Below, piece after piece: positions 9,727 through 18,489 of a DNA stretch of 64,000 nucleotides. The position numbers were made by a program, and so were the translations under genes. Within the stretch, counting starts at the first letter, position 1, and each line of letters opens with the position of its first letter. The notes below the pieces were generated by a model. That model worked only from the letters and a program-made list of their open reading frames with translations, searched no databases and was not told where the DNA came from. Origin of the DNA: Arenibacter sp. ARW7G5Y1 (GTDB lineage Bacteria; Bacteroidota; Bacteroidia; Flavobacteriales; Flavobacteriaceae); assembly GCF_003201775.1 (NCBI RefSeq), contig NZ_QJJZ01000001.1, forward strand, positions 319,233-383,232, written 5' to 3'.

Positions 9727-12097
9727 GGGTCCAGGCAAGGGAGTAAAAACCTATCAACGGTTGTGGGGGCTAGTTCAAAGGCATCCTAAGAAGATTCTTA
9801 TTCTTGTTTTACTGTTGGTAGCCTATTATTTTTGTTTGCCCAATCAACTATTCCATACCCCTCATGCTACCGTGGTTGAGAGTAAATCGGGCAAGCTTTT
9901 GGGAGCCGTTATTGCCGAGGATGGTCAATGGAGATTCCCTATGGTGGATAGTGTGCCCTACAAATTTGAGGCATGTATATTAAATTTTGAGGATGCCCAT
10001 TTTTATCAACATCCCGGTTTTAATCCAGTTTCCATAAGCAAAGCCTTTATAGCAAATATTTTGGCAGGGAAAACGGTTAGGGGAGGTAGTACCCTAACCC
10101 AACAAGTGATACGTTTATCCCGTAATAACAAAAGGCGTACTTATTGGGAAAAAGTAAGGGAACTGGTTTTGGCTACGAGATTGGAGCTGAAATTTTCCAA
10201 GAAATATATATTAAAATTATATGCCAGTCATGCTCCCTTTGGTGGAAACGTGGTAGGATTGGAGGCGGCGGCTTGGCGTTACTTCGGGATGCAGCCCAGT
10301 CAATTGTCATGGGCCGAAGCAGCTACTTTGGCCGTATTGCCCAATGCTCCAAGTTTAATATACCCTGGAAAGAATGCAACGAAACTGCTGAACAAGAGAA
10401 ATAGGTTACTTCATAAATTATGGAATAATAACCATATAGATAGTACTACCTACCAGCTTTCACTTTTGGAAGAATTGCCCCAAAAACCTTTTCAACTTCC
10501 GGATACAGCACCACATTTGGTACAATATTTGGCCAAAAAATATAAGGGGAAGAGAATCTTGACCCATGTGGACCAAAATCTACAAGCCAATATAAATAGC
10601 ATTGTAAATACACATTATAAAAACTTAAGGCAGAATCAGGTGTATAATGCGGCAGTATTGTTGATGGATGTTAAAACACGTAAAGTACTATCATATGTGG
10701 GCAATACGCCAACGGACAATGAACACGAAAAGGATGTGGATATGGTACAGGCCAATCGCAGTACAGGAAGTGTTCTAAAGCCTTTATTGTATACCGCCAT
10801 GATGAATGCGGGCGAATTGTTGCCTGGGATGCTAATACCGGATGTTCCAACCCAGATAGCAGGTTATACACCCGAGAATTTCAACGAAAGCTATAGTGGC
10901 GCGGTAGAGGCCGATAAGGCCTTGGCCAAGTCCTTAAATATTCCTGCAGTACGGTTGTTGCGTTCCTATGGCTTGGAAAAATTTCGGGATCAACTGGATT
11001 TGTTTAACCTAAGGGGCCTTGATAAACCGGCCGATCATTATGGCCTAACATTAATTCTTGGCGGGGCAGAAAGTAATCTATGGGATTTGTGCAAGACCTA
11101 TGCCTCCCTAGCATCAACCGTAAACCATTTTAACGCCACCTCAAGTGAGTACTATACCAAGGAATTCGTAGAGCCAAACCTTACAGTGGATACTAGGGTA
11201 GATTTTGGTGCTAAGTCTACCGAGCCGACTATTTTTGATGCCGCGAGCATCTATCTTGCCTTTGAGGCCATGAAGAAAGTAAACCGTCCCGAGGGAAGCG
11301 AATCCTGGGAGTTTTTTGATTCTTCCAAACAGATAGCATGGAAGACGGGAACCAGTTTTGGCAATAAGGATGCCTGGGCCATTGGTATTACCAAAGATTA
11401 CGTAGTTGGGGTTTGGACGGGTAATGCCGATGGTGAAGGACGGCCAAATGTAACCGGACTCACTAGTGCGGCACCAATTTTATTTAATGTGTTCGATGTT
11501 TTGCCCAGGTCTTCGTGGTTTCAAAAACCAGAGGATGAGTTTACGGAAATAAAAGTATGTTCGGAAAGTGGTTACCTGGCTACTGAAATTTGTCCCAAAA
11601 AAATAATATCCATCCCCAAAAAACAAAATTTTATAAAGCCATGTGGGTATCACCAATGGGTGCATTTAGACTCTCAAAAGCAATTTAGGGTCAATTCCTC
11701 CTGTGCAGATTTGTCACGGACAGTGAGCCAATCTTGGTTTGTATTGCCCCCTTTAATGGAATACTATTATAAAAAGGGACATCCCTCCTATAAAACATTA
11801 CCACCTTTAATGGAAAATTGTAAGGAAACCAATGTGGCGGCAATGGAGTTTATATACCCAAGCAACGGAAGTAGAATAACCTTGGCAAGAAATTTTGAAG
11901 GTAAAAAGAATGAGTTGATAATTAAGTTGGCCCATGTTAAACCCGCAACACCGGTTTATTGGTATTTGGACGGGAAATTTATGGGACAAACCACGGACTA
12001 CCATGAAATGGGATTGATGCCCCGGCCCGGAAAGCATGGAATTACGGCAGTTGATGCCCTAGGTAACGAAGTTGCCCTAATGATAACGATAGAGTAA
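9707..12097 (+). CDS. pbpC: Penicillin-binding protein 1C
   Basis: A bifunctional class A-type enzyme of 796 residues in the periplasm. Near the N-terminus is one membrane anchor (KKILILVLLLVAYYF). The glycosyltransferase GT51 domain follows, with the catalytic-Glu motif FEDAHFYQHPG and GGSTLTQQ. The transpeptidase domain carries SVLK (Ser355-Lys358), a SLN motif and KTGTS (546-550). A C-terminal BiPBP_C beta domain completes the PBP1C layout. The longest open frame starts at 9635, but its extra basic residues sit inside the upstream gene; the ATG at 9707 puts the anchor at the normal distance. PBP1C commonly neighbours alpha-2-macroglobulin, where the pair is thought to repair and guard a breached envelope. 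Confidence 0.93.
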   Translation: MNLGKDKGPGKGVKTYQRLWGLVQRHPKKILILVLLLVAYYFCLPNQLFHTPHATVVESKSGKLLGAVIAEDGQWRFPMVDSVPYKFEACILNFEDAHFYQHPGFNPVSISKAFIANILAGKTVRGGSTLTQQVIRLSRNNKRRTYWEKVRELVLATRLELKFSKKYILKLYASHAPFGGNVVGLEAAAWRYFGMQPSQLSWAEAATLAVLPNAPSLIYPGKNATKLLNKRNRLLHKLWNNNHIDSTTYQLSLLEELPQKPFQLPDTAPHLVQYLAKKYKGKRILTHVDQNLQANINSIVNTHYKNLRQNQVYNAAVLLMDVKTRKVLSYVGNTPTDNEHEKDVDMVQANRSTGSVLKPLLYTAMMNAGELLPGMLIPDVPTQIAGYTPENFNESYSGAVEADKALAKSLNIPAVRLLRSYGLEKFRDQLDLFNLRGLDKPADHYGLTLILGGAESNLWDLCKTYASLASTVNHFNATSSEYYTKEFVEPNLTVDTRVDFGAKSTEPTIFDAASIYLAFEAMKKVNRPEGSESWEFFDSSKQIAWKTGTSFGNKDAWAIGITKDYVVGVWTGNADGEGRPNVTGLTSAAPILFNVFDVLPRSSWFQKPEDEFTEIKVCSESGYLATEICPKKIISIPKKQNFIKPCGYHQWVHLDSQKQFRVNSSCADLSRTVSQSWFVLPPLMEYYYKKGHPSYKTLPPLMENCKETNVAAMEFIYPSNGSRITLARNFEGKKNELIIKLAHVKPATPVYWYLDGKFMGQTTDYHEMGLMPRPGKHGITAVDALGNEVALMITIE

Positions 12098-12193
12098 CAA
12101 TTACCTTTTTGATTTGGGCCTATAATCAGTTACCTTTAATGACGGTCAAAGTAAAATATATTCGGCCACAATAAACGGATACCCTTTAAAAAG

Positions 12194-13861
12194 ATGACAA
12201 AAAATATTCGATTTTCAAATTTGGATAGAAAAAAAACAATTGCCAAACTAAGGGAGGAGACCTTTGATCTGGTGGTTATTGGCGGCGGTATTACAGGGGG
12301 TGGAATTGCCTTGGATGCTGCATCCAGAGGTTTGAAGGTAGCCTTGGTGGAAAAAAATGATTTTGCGTCTGGAACCAGTAGCAAATCAACGAAATTGATC
12401 CATGGTGGACTGAGATATCTAAAACAATTTGATTTCTGGCTGGTAAAGGAAGTGGGTTCGGAAAGGGCCATAGTACATAATTTGGCGCCACATTTAGTGT
12501 TGCCGGAGAAAATGTTGTTGCCGTTGATAGAAAATGGGTCTTATGGCAAATGGCTTACTTCCATAGGGTTAAAGGTTTATGATATTTTGGCCCAGGTGGC
12601 AGGAGATGATAAACGTAAAATGTTGGAGAAGAAAGAGGCTCTTAAATTGGAACCTTTGCTGCCCAAAAAGATATTGAAAGGAGCAGGATATTATGCAGAG
12701 TACAGGACAGATGATGCCAGGCTCACTATGGAGACTATAAAGACCAGTCTGCAATATGGCGCCATGCCTATCAACTATACTATGGTAACCGATTTTATTT
12801 ACGAAGAGGATATGGTTGCTGGGGTCATAGTAAAGGATATGGTCTTGGATACCAACTTCCATATAAAGTCCAAATATGTAATAAGCGCTGCAGGACCTTG
12901 GGTAGATGAACTTAGGGGCATCAACAATTCCAAAAAAGGAAAGCGATTGCACTTAACGAAAGGGGTACATTTGGTTTTCCCTTTTGAAAAATTACCTATA
13001 AAGCAATCCGTTTATTTTGATATTCCGGATGGGCGCATGATGTTTGCGATTCCAAGGGGCAAGATTACGTATGTTGGAACTACGGACACAAATTTTAATG
13101 AGAATAAGGATAGCGTTAAAACGGATGTGGCCGATGCTATTTATTTAATATCTGCCGTAAATAATATGTTTCCCAAGATTAATTTGGAAATGGAAGATAT
13201 AATCTCCTCATGGGCAGGATTGCGCCCGCTTATACACGAAGAAGGTAAGTCTGCCTCTGAATTATCGCGAAAAGATGAAATTTTCACTTCAGATACCGGC
13301 CTCATAAGTATTGCAGGTGGAAAGCTAACGGGCTATCGTAAAATGGCAGAACGCGTAGTAAACAGAGTAGCCAAAAAAATGGAGGAGGATTATGGAATTA
13401 GTGTAAAAAATTCTGATACTGAGCATATTCCCTTATGTGGAAACGATTTTAAAAAGTATAAATACGTAAAGAAATATATTACTGAAATCCATGAAAGATT
13501 GACCCCTGAGGGATTTTCGAAATATGAAGCCTGGTATTTGGTAACCAATTATGGAAAGCAAACCGAAACAATATTGCAGTACTATGCAAAACAGAAGGAA
13601 GATGATCACGTGTTGGGCATGGCAAAGGCCGAGTTAAAATTTACTATTGAAAATGAAATGGTACAAACTCCCATGGATTTTTTTATACGTAGAACTGGAA
13701 GATTGTACTTCGATATAGATAGTGTAAGAAAATTGATGGAACCCATCTTGGCCGAGTTCAAAACTATTTACAAATTGGATGATGGGATTATCGGCTCCTA
13801 TCGGAAAACCCTGAAAGAAGAAATAGAAGAGCATTCCAATTTTTCACTGGACCGAATTTAA
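12194..13861 (+). CDS. glpD: FAD-dependent glycerol-3-phosphate dehydrogenase
   Basis: A 555-residue flavoenzyme oxidising glycerol-3-phosphate to dihydroxyacetone phosphate and passing electrons to the quinone pool at the membrane. The FAD-binding fingerprint VVIGGGITGGGIALDAASRG lies near residues 27-46, followed by the family signature ASGTSSKSTKLIHGGLRYL. The DAO catalytic fold fills the middle, with a C-terminal helical GlpD domain from about residue 400. It is convergent with GpsA, the enzyme of the opposite direction, 51 bp away. No glycerol kinase or facilitator is adjacent. Confidence 0.95.
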   Translation: MTKNIRFSNLDRKKTIAKLREETFDLVVIGGGITGGGIALDAASRGLKVALVEKNDFASGTSSKSTKLIHGGLRYLKQFDFWLVKEVGSERAIVHNLAPHLVLPEKMLLPLIENGSYGKWLTSIGLKVYDILAQVAGDDKRKMLEKKEALKLEPLLPKKILKGAGYYAEYRTDDARLTMETIKTSLQYGAMPINYTMVTDFIYEEDMVAGVIVKDMVLDTNFHIKSKYVISAAGPWVDELRGINNSKKGKRLHLTKGVHLVFPFEKLPIKQSVYFDIPDGRMMFAIPRGKITYVGTTDTNFNENKDSVKTDVADAIYLISAVNNMFPKINLEMEDIISSWAGLRPLIHEEGKSASELSRKDEIFTSDTGLISIAGGKLTGYRKMAERVVNRVAKKMEEDYGISVKNSDTEHIPLCGNDFKKYKYVKKYITEIHERLTPEGFSKYEAWYLVTNYGKQTETILQYYAKQKEDDHVLGMAKAELKFTIENEMVQTPMDFFIRRTGRLYFDIDSVRKLMEPILAEFKTIYKLDDGIIGSYRKTLKEEIEEHSNFSLDRI

Positions 13862-13912
13862 GGATAGTGGCAAAAGTGGTGTTGTGAGGCCCCAAGGAGT
13901 TAAACCTTAGGG

Positions 13913-14914
13913 TTAATCCAGCTTTTCTGTCAGCTCCTTAAAGACTTTTTTTGGATTTTTATTTTCATAAAGTACTTCGTAAACGGCATTTAGAATTGGA
14001 GTTTTTGATTTCTTCTTGTGTTTTGAAACAATAAGATGGGCACTATTGGTGGCATAATATCCCTCCGCTACCATTTTCATTTCCATCATAGCGCTTTTTA
14101 CAGTATAACCTTTACCGATCATATTCCCAAACATACGGTTACGACTAAAAACAGAGTAGCCGGTTACCAGAAGGTCTCCTAAATAGGCTGAATCGTTGAT
14201 GTTGCGCTTCATTTTATGTACCCGTTTTATAAACCGTTTCATCTCTCTTATGGAATTGCTCATCAATACGCTTTGAAAGTTGTCGCCATAGCCCAAACCA
14301 TGTGCAATACCGGCAGCAATGGCATAAATATTCTTTAGCATAGCCGCATATTCCGTCCCGATAATATCGTCTGATATTTTGGTTTTTATATAGTCGCTAC
14401 TAAGGTGTTTGGCCACTATTTTGGCTTTTTCGGTGTCCGCACAGGCTATGGTTAAATAGGACAATCGTTCCAATGCTACTTCCTCGGCATGGCATGGTCC
14501 TGTAATGACCCCAATATTTTCAAAGGGAACTTTATAGTTGACGTGAAAATGTTCCCCGACTATCAAACTGGATTCTGGCACAATACCTTTAATGGCCGAA
14601 AAAATGATTTTATTCTTTATATCTACGGTCAATTGTTTCAATTCGTTCTCTAAAAAAGCGGAGGGAATTGCAAAAATAAGGATATCGGCATCAGCAACAG
14701 CCACGTTGATATTGTCCGTCAGGTTTAATTGTTCTGTATTAAACTCTACCGAACTTAGGTAATTGGGGTTGTGTTTCTGTGTTCTAATGTGTTCTATAGC
14801 ATCCGTATTTCTCATGTACCAATTAACCACATCGGCATTCTCTGTCAACATTTTTACAATGGCAGTTGCCCAGCTACCCCCTCCCAACATGGCAAATTTC
14901 ATTTTGTTTTTCAT
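13913..14914 (-). CDS. gpsA: NAD(P)-dependent glycerol-3-phosphate dehydrogenase
   Basis: A 333-residue cytosolic enzyme that makes sn-glycerol-3-phosphate from dihydroxyacetone phosphate for phospholipid synthesis. A Rossmann motif GGGSWATA begins at residue 11. FSAIKG, GPCHAEEVA and LKNIYAIAAGIAHGLGYGDN (with the catalytic-domain Lys) are all present. ATGs at 14914 and 14902 are both possible; they differ by four residues. It converges on glpD. Confidence 0.95.
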   Translation of the reverse strand: MKNKMKFAMLGGGSWATAIVKMLTENADVVNWYMRNTDAIEHIRTQKHNPNYLSSVEFNTEQLNLTDNINVAVADADILIFAIPSAFLENELKQLTVDIKNKIIFSAIKGIVPESSLIVGEHFHVNYKVPFENIGVITGPCHAEEVALERLSYLTIACADTEKAKIVAKHLSSDYIKTKISDDIIGTEYAAMLKNIYAIAAGIAHGLGYGDNFQSVLMSNSIREMKRFIKRVHKMKRNINDSAYLGDLLVTGYSVFSRNRMFGNMIGKGYTVKSAMMEMKMVAEGYYATNSAHLIVSKHKKKSKTPILNAVYEVLYENKNPKKVFKELTEKLD

Positions 14915-15242
14915 CTATTCAAAATTTCTTGTTGTACGGCCAATACCCAATGTTTAGGATATTGGCTTTAAAAAACGTCAATGGCCAATAAATTGTCCAA
15001 TATCAATTTAGAAGAGCACATTGTTTAATAAAATCCATGGCAATGTAGGACTGTTTTTTGGAGATTCAAAACAAGAATTATATACCAACGGTAATAGGTT
15101 TTGACCTAATCATATAGCCATATTTTTCACTGTAAAGGTGTTGTTTATCTATAATGGCAGGTAATAAATTAATTATCAGTAGTTTATAGTGCTTATATAA
15201 TGATTGTATTTACATGAATTAGTAATCTCTGAACCATAGGAT
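14915..15242. other. AT-rich intergenic region upstream of gpsA
   Basis: About 330 bp of AT-rich sequence between the gpsA start and the decayed gene that follows. It must contain the gpsA promoter on the minus strand. I see no gene, clear hairpin or repeat in it. Confidence 0.5.
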
Positions 15243-15878
15243 ATGAGAGTTGTTAAATTGCTAATGGCGGGATATATATTAACAATGAGGTGGACGGCTA
15301 ATTGAGCTTGGAAGTATTCATTGTGGACAAGATCACTATTGAGTTATATGATTCCGATAGGCAAACCTCATATTTTTGGAGGGATATGAATGAAATAACT
15401 TTGATTATGACATGGTATCTTAGGACAATATTGAAGACTTGCTGTAGGGATATGAAGTTTGGGAAAAGATTACAAAGAGTGGGGAGGGAGTGGTAAACCA
15501 TTTCGCTTCCGAAAATTACCTGCAGTTCTAATATGATGGTAACATATCTATCTTTAATTCCTCGGTAGACCCCAGTGGGATGCATTTCAACGATGTTTTA
15601 TGGGATAATTGGGGGAAATATTCCCTATTTGATGTTTATAACGATGAAACGCTCAAAACTTTAACACTGGATTAGGACTTCACGGGCAATGATTACTTTG
15701 AATTGTACGTTATTAATGATAGTAGCACAGAGTTGTATCATTGCAAAAGTGGAACGTTTTACAGGTTTGGGGTAAGGGATTTATTATCTATTTGAAATCT
15801 GTTAAACTGCAATGGGACCGGAAGAGAGTAAAAACCGAATACGGCTCCGTGAAGTTGGTCAATAAAAGAAAGTTGTAA
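15243..15878 (+). pseudogene. Decayed gene, probable secreted/lipocalin-like protein
   Basis: The remains of one protein-coding gene. An opening MRVVKLLMAGYILT looks like a signal peptide, then the frame shifts repeatedly. The longest coherent part reads GYEVWEKITKSGEGVVNHFA, later DGNISIFNSSVDPSGMHFND and WDNWGKYSLFDVYNDETLK, then DFTGNDYFELYVINDSSTEL. It is broken by in-frame stops at 15421, 15445, 15529 and 15673. A frameshift near 15760 leads into the C-terminus YLKSVKLQWDRKR, ending at 15876-15878. At least four stops and two frameshifts make a sequencing artefact unlikely. I do not recognise the family; the Trp/Tyr-rich strand pattern suggests a secreted beta protein. Confidence 0.7.
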
Positions 15879-15882
15879 TTAT

Positions 15883-15975
15883 TGCCGTAAGGTTTTGCGG
15901 TATCAATATAAAGAAGTTTTTGGTTGGTTATTTAGTTAAAGACCGTCTTGGAGTAATTACCTAAGGCGGTTTTTT
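15883..15975 (+). ncRNA. Candidate small RNA or structured 3' element (copy A)
   Basis: Two stems flank a linker. The first stem is TGCCGTAA (15883-15890) pairing with TTGCGGTA (15895-15902) over a GGTT loop, with G-U pairs. The linker contains TTTGGTTGGTTATTTAG (15919-15935). The second stem (15942-15951 with 15961-15970) runs into six T residues. The same 17-mer stands in the same place before a terminator at 53889-53905, where an upstream promoter is also visible. No clear -7 element was found here, so copy A may be a processed 3' end or a relic. Confidence 0.4.
15942..15975 (+). terminator. Rho-independent terminator of copy A
   Basis: ACCGTCTTGG pairs with CCTAAGGCGGT-side bases (ten pairs including G-U) across a nine-base loop, followed by TTTTTT. 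It ends the transcript carrying the shared 17-mer. Confidence 0.65.
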
Positions 15976-16294
15976 AATTACCTTCATTATATTATTTTCA
16001 AAGAGGGATATGTCATTTCCTGCATATTGCCCAAGATTATTCCATTTCAATGAGTTCCATAGATCCATTGTATATCTAAGCCTAATAGATATAGGGGATG
16101 GATGTTGCACAGTATATCAATATGTCCCTTAATAATTTGGGTATCAGCAATTAATATTGCGCGTATTGGAATAATTTGGGGACGAAACTATTGGTTCTTT
16201 TAAGCGGGTATTTTGTTGTAAATGTCACATTTAGGCATAACATGATCCTTAAAACAAGAAAATCCACTACTTTTGCCCCCTCAAAAACAAAGAC
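15976..16294. other. Intergenic region upstream of the SulP gene
   Basis: About 320 bp of AT-rich DNA with no open frame of interest. Its only recognisable element is the SulP promoter near the right end. Traces of coding-like sequence were looked for on both strands and not found. Confidence 0.5.
16268..16275 (+). promoter_or_regulatory. -7 promoter element TACTTTTG of the SulP gene
   Basis: TACTTTTG matches the Bacteroidota -7 consensus TAnnTTTG and lies 19 bp before the SulP ATG, implying a very short 5' leader. No good -33 TTTG was found at the expected distance. Confidence 0.5.
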
Positions 16295-17872
16295 GTGAAG
16301 AAGTATTTAAATCTATTCGATTTTAAACAAAAAGTAGATTATAAGACCGAGATATTATCAGGCTTAACAGTTGCCCTAGCTTTGGTTCCTGAAGCAATAG
16401 CCTTTGCCTTGATCCCAGGGTTTTCACCCTTAACAGGATTATATGCGGCCTTCGTATTGGCCTTGGTGACTTCTATTTTAGGAGGTAGGCCGGGAATGAT
16501 TTCCGGTGCTACAGGGGCAGTGGCCGTTATATTTATTGGGTTAATTTTGGAATTGAAGAATACGTTTCCCGGGATTAGTCCGGAAACTATTTTAAATTAT
16601 GTATTTGCCACCGTTATTATTGCCGGGCTTTTACAAATAATGGCAGGAGTTTTACGGTTGGGGAAATTCATACGCTTGGTACCCCACCCTGTAATGTTTG
16701 GATTTGTAAATGGCTTGGCCATTATTATTTTTATGGCCCAGTTCCCTAATTTCTATGTGAAGGGCACCACGGATCTGTTGTCGGGTCCGGCATTTTGGAC
16801 TATGTTGGGGTTAACGCTTTTAACTATGTTTATCATTTGGGGCCTGCCTAAATTAACCAAAGCGGTTCCTTCTTCCTTATTGGCCATTGTAGTAGTGTCG
16901 GCAATAGTTTTGGGTTTTGGAATAGACACACTTACAGTGGCAGATACCATGGCCGAAGGGCAGAGTATTAGTGGGGGCTTTCCACCTTTGTCCATTCCAA
17001 ACATCCCTTTAACGCTGGAAACATTTAAAATAATCTTTCCTTTTGCGGCCATTGTCGCAGGGGTTGGATTAATAGAGAGTTTACTTACCTTAAATATAAT
17101 AGATGAAATTACCGATACTCGAGGTAGTGGAAATAAAGAATGTATAGCACAGGGAACAGCTAATATTTTCTCGGGATTCCTATCAGGGATGGGCGGTTGT
17201 GCCATGATCGGACAAAGTTTGATCAATACTTCGGCTGGTGCCAGGGCCCGATTATCGGGAATAACCGCTGCCGTAATGTTGTTGGTATTTATAATGTTCG
17301 GTTCCAATTTAATAGAACAGTTACCGATGGCCGCTTTGGTTGGACTTATGTTCATGGTGGCAATTGGTACATTTGAATGGGCCAGTTTTAAGACGTTTAG
17401 AAAAATGCCTTCTTCCGATGTGGTTGTTATGGTTTTGGTTACATTAATAACGGCCATTACCCATAATTTGGCCGTTGCCGTTTTGTTTGGGGTAGTTATT
17501 TCTGCCTTGGCCTATTCATGGGAAAATGCCAAGCGTATTAGGGCCAGAAAGACTGTCGATGAAAATGGGGTAAAACATTATGAAATATACGGACCATTGT
17601 TTTTTGGGTCTACTACGGCTTTTGCTGAAAAGTTTGATATACAGAACGATCCCAAGGAAGTGATTATCGACTTTAAGGAAAGTAGGGTTGCAGATATGTC
17701 GGGAATTGAGGCACTAAACAAATTAACGGAACGCTACGCCAAGGTGGGTAAAAAAGTGCATCTAAAGCATTTAAGTCGCGACTGTATAAGGTTATTGGAG
17801 AATGCCGACGAAATTATAGATGTAAATGTAATCGAGGACCCAACCTATAAAGTGGTTGTAGATAAGGTTTAG
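16295..17872 (+). CDS. SulP family anion transporter with STAS domain
   Basis: A 525-residue inner-membrane transporter of the SLC26/SulP family. Residues 1-410 hold about ten to twelve membrane helices with the family segments LTVALALVPEAIAFALIPGF and GLYAAFVLALVTSILGGRPGMISGATGAVAV. Residues about 430-525 form a cytoplasmic STAS domain (EVIIDFKESRVADMSGIEAL). Family members carry sulfate, bicarbonate or other anions; the shorter ones in marine bacteria are often bicarbonate transporters, but the substrate is not readable here. It is monocistronic, with its own promoter and a strong terminator. Confidence 0.93.
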   Translation: MKKYLNLFDFKQKVDYKTEILSGLTVALALVPEAIAFALIPGFSPLTGLYAAFVLALVTSILGGRPGMISGATGAVAVIFIGLILELKNTFPGISPETILNYVFATVIIAGLLQIMAGVLRLGKFIRLVPHPVMFGFVNGLAIIIFMAQFPNFYVKGTTDLLSGPAFWTMLGLTLLTMFIIWGLPKLTKAVPSSLLAIVVVSAIVLGFGIDTLTVADTMAEGQSISGGFPPLSIPNIPLTLETFKIIFPFAAIVAGVGLIESLLTLNIIDEITDTRGSGNKECIAQGTANIFSGFLSGMGGCAMIGQSLINTSAGARARLSGITAAVMLLVFIMFGSNLIEQLPMAALVGLMFMVAIGTFEWASFKTFRKMPSSDVVVMVLVTLITAITHNLAVAVLFGVVISALAYSWENAKRIRARKTVDENGVKHYEIYGPLFFGSTTAFAEKFDIQNDPKEVIIDFKESRVADMSGIEALNKLTERYAKVGKKVHLKHLSRDCIRLLENADEIIDVNVIEDPTYKVVVDKV

Positions 17873-17902
17873 TATTAAGGTATTTACAAATAATAAAAAA
17901 GG

Positions 17903-17944
17903 AAAAGCGTTTGAATCAACCCTAAAGTTGCTTCAAACGCTTTT
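17903..17944. terminator. Strong bidirectional terminator
   Basis: A perfect 13-bp stem, AAAAGCGTTTGAA with TTCAAACGCTTTT, has A-rich sequence on the left and six T residues on the right. It can end both the SulP transcript and the minus-strand cytochrome c transcript. Confidence 0.85.
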
Positions 17945-17964
17945 TTGTATTTGTTGTTGGGATA

Positions 17965-18444
17965 CTATAAAGTTCTTAAATACTCGGCCACCGCACGGGC
18001 GTCATCTTCTGAAAGATTCTGGTTTAGCATAACCGCATTGTTGTATTCCTTTAGCAAGGCCTTCGCTATTGGATCTTCCTTAAGCATACCATCTGGGTTC
18101 AGGATCATGTTCATAACCCATTCCGGACTTCTTCTTTCAAAAACACCTTTTAATGCCGGCCCAATTAAACGTTGCTCTGCCATATGGCAGGCCACACAAA
18201 TGGTACTGAATGTTTTTTGTCCTTTGGCAGCCAGCTCGGTATCTATTTCATCCGCAAAGGTTACAGATTCAATAGGGCCAACGCCTTTATTGTTCATGTC
18301 TACCGGCACACCTTCGCTTACAGGTTCTGCTTTCACTTCTTTTTTGGTACGGTTCATTTCAAAACCTTCCTTCTTTTCTTCTTTTTTTTCGCCACAGCTA
18401 ACAATCAAAGCAACTAGGGCCAAAGGCATAAATAATTTTCTCAT
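17965..18444 (-). CDS. Cytochrome c family lipoprotein
   Basis: A 159-residue periplasmic lipoprotein with one class I cytochrome c domain. The signal ends ALIVSCGEK (lipid Cys17); a charged linker rich in Lys and Glu follows to about residue 60. The heme site is CVACH (Cys83, Cys86, His87), and a Met in NAVMLNQNLSEDD (Met139) is the likely sixth ligand. Such lipid-anchored mono-heme cytochromes shuttle electrons in the periplasm. The partner is not evident from the neighbours, a SulP transporter and a hydrolase. Confidence 0.92.
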   Translation of the reverse strand: MRKLFMPLALVALIVSCGEKKEEKKEGFEMNRTKKEVKAEPVSEGVPVDMNNKGVGPIESVTFADEIDTELAAKGQKTFSTICVACHMAEQRLIGPALKGVFERRSPEWVMNMILNPDGMLKEDPIAKALLKEYNNAVMLNQNLSEDDARAVAEYLRTL

Positions 18445-18489
18445 CGTTTTTTTAAATTATTGCACTAAGATAGCAAATAGATTATTTTA

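Noticed and set aside
15298-15585. 95-codon minus-strand frame in the gene-poor region
   Set aside because: It is antisense to the decayed gene, whose plus-strand fragments read far more like protein.
16753-17457. 234-codon minus-strand frame within the SulP gene
   Set aside because: It is a shadow of the transporter, whose plus-strand frame has full family motifs.
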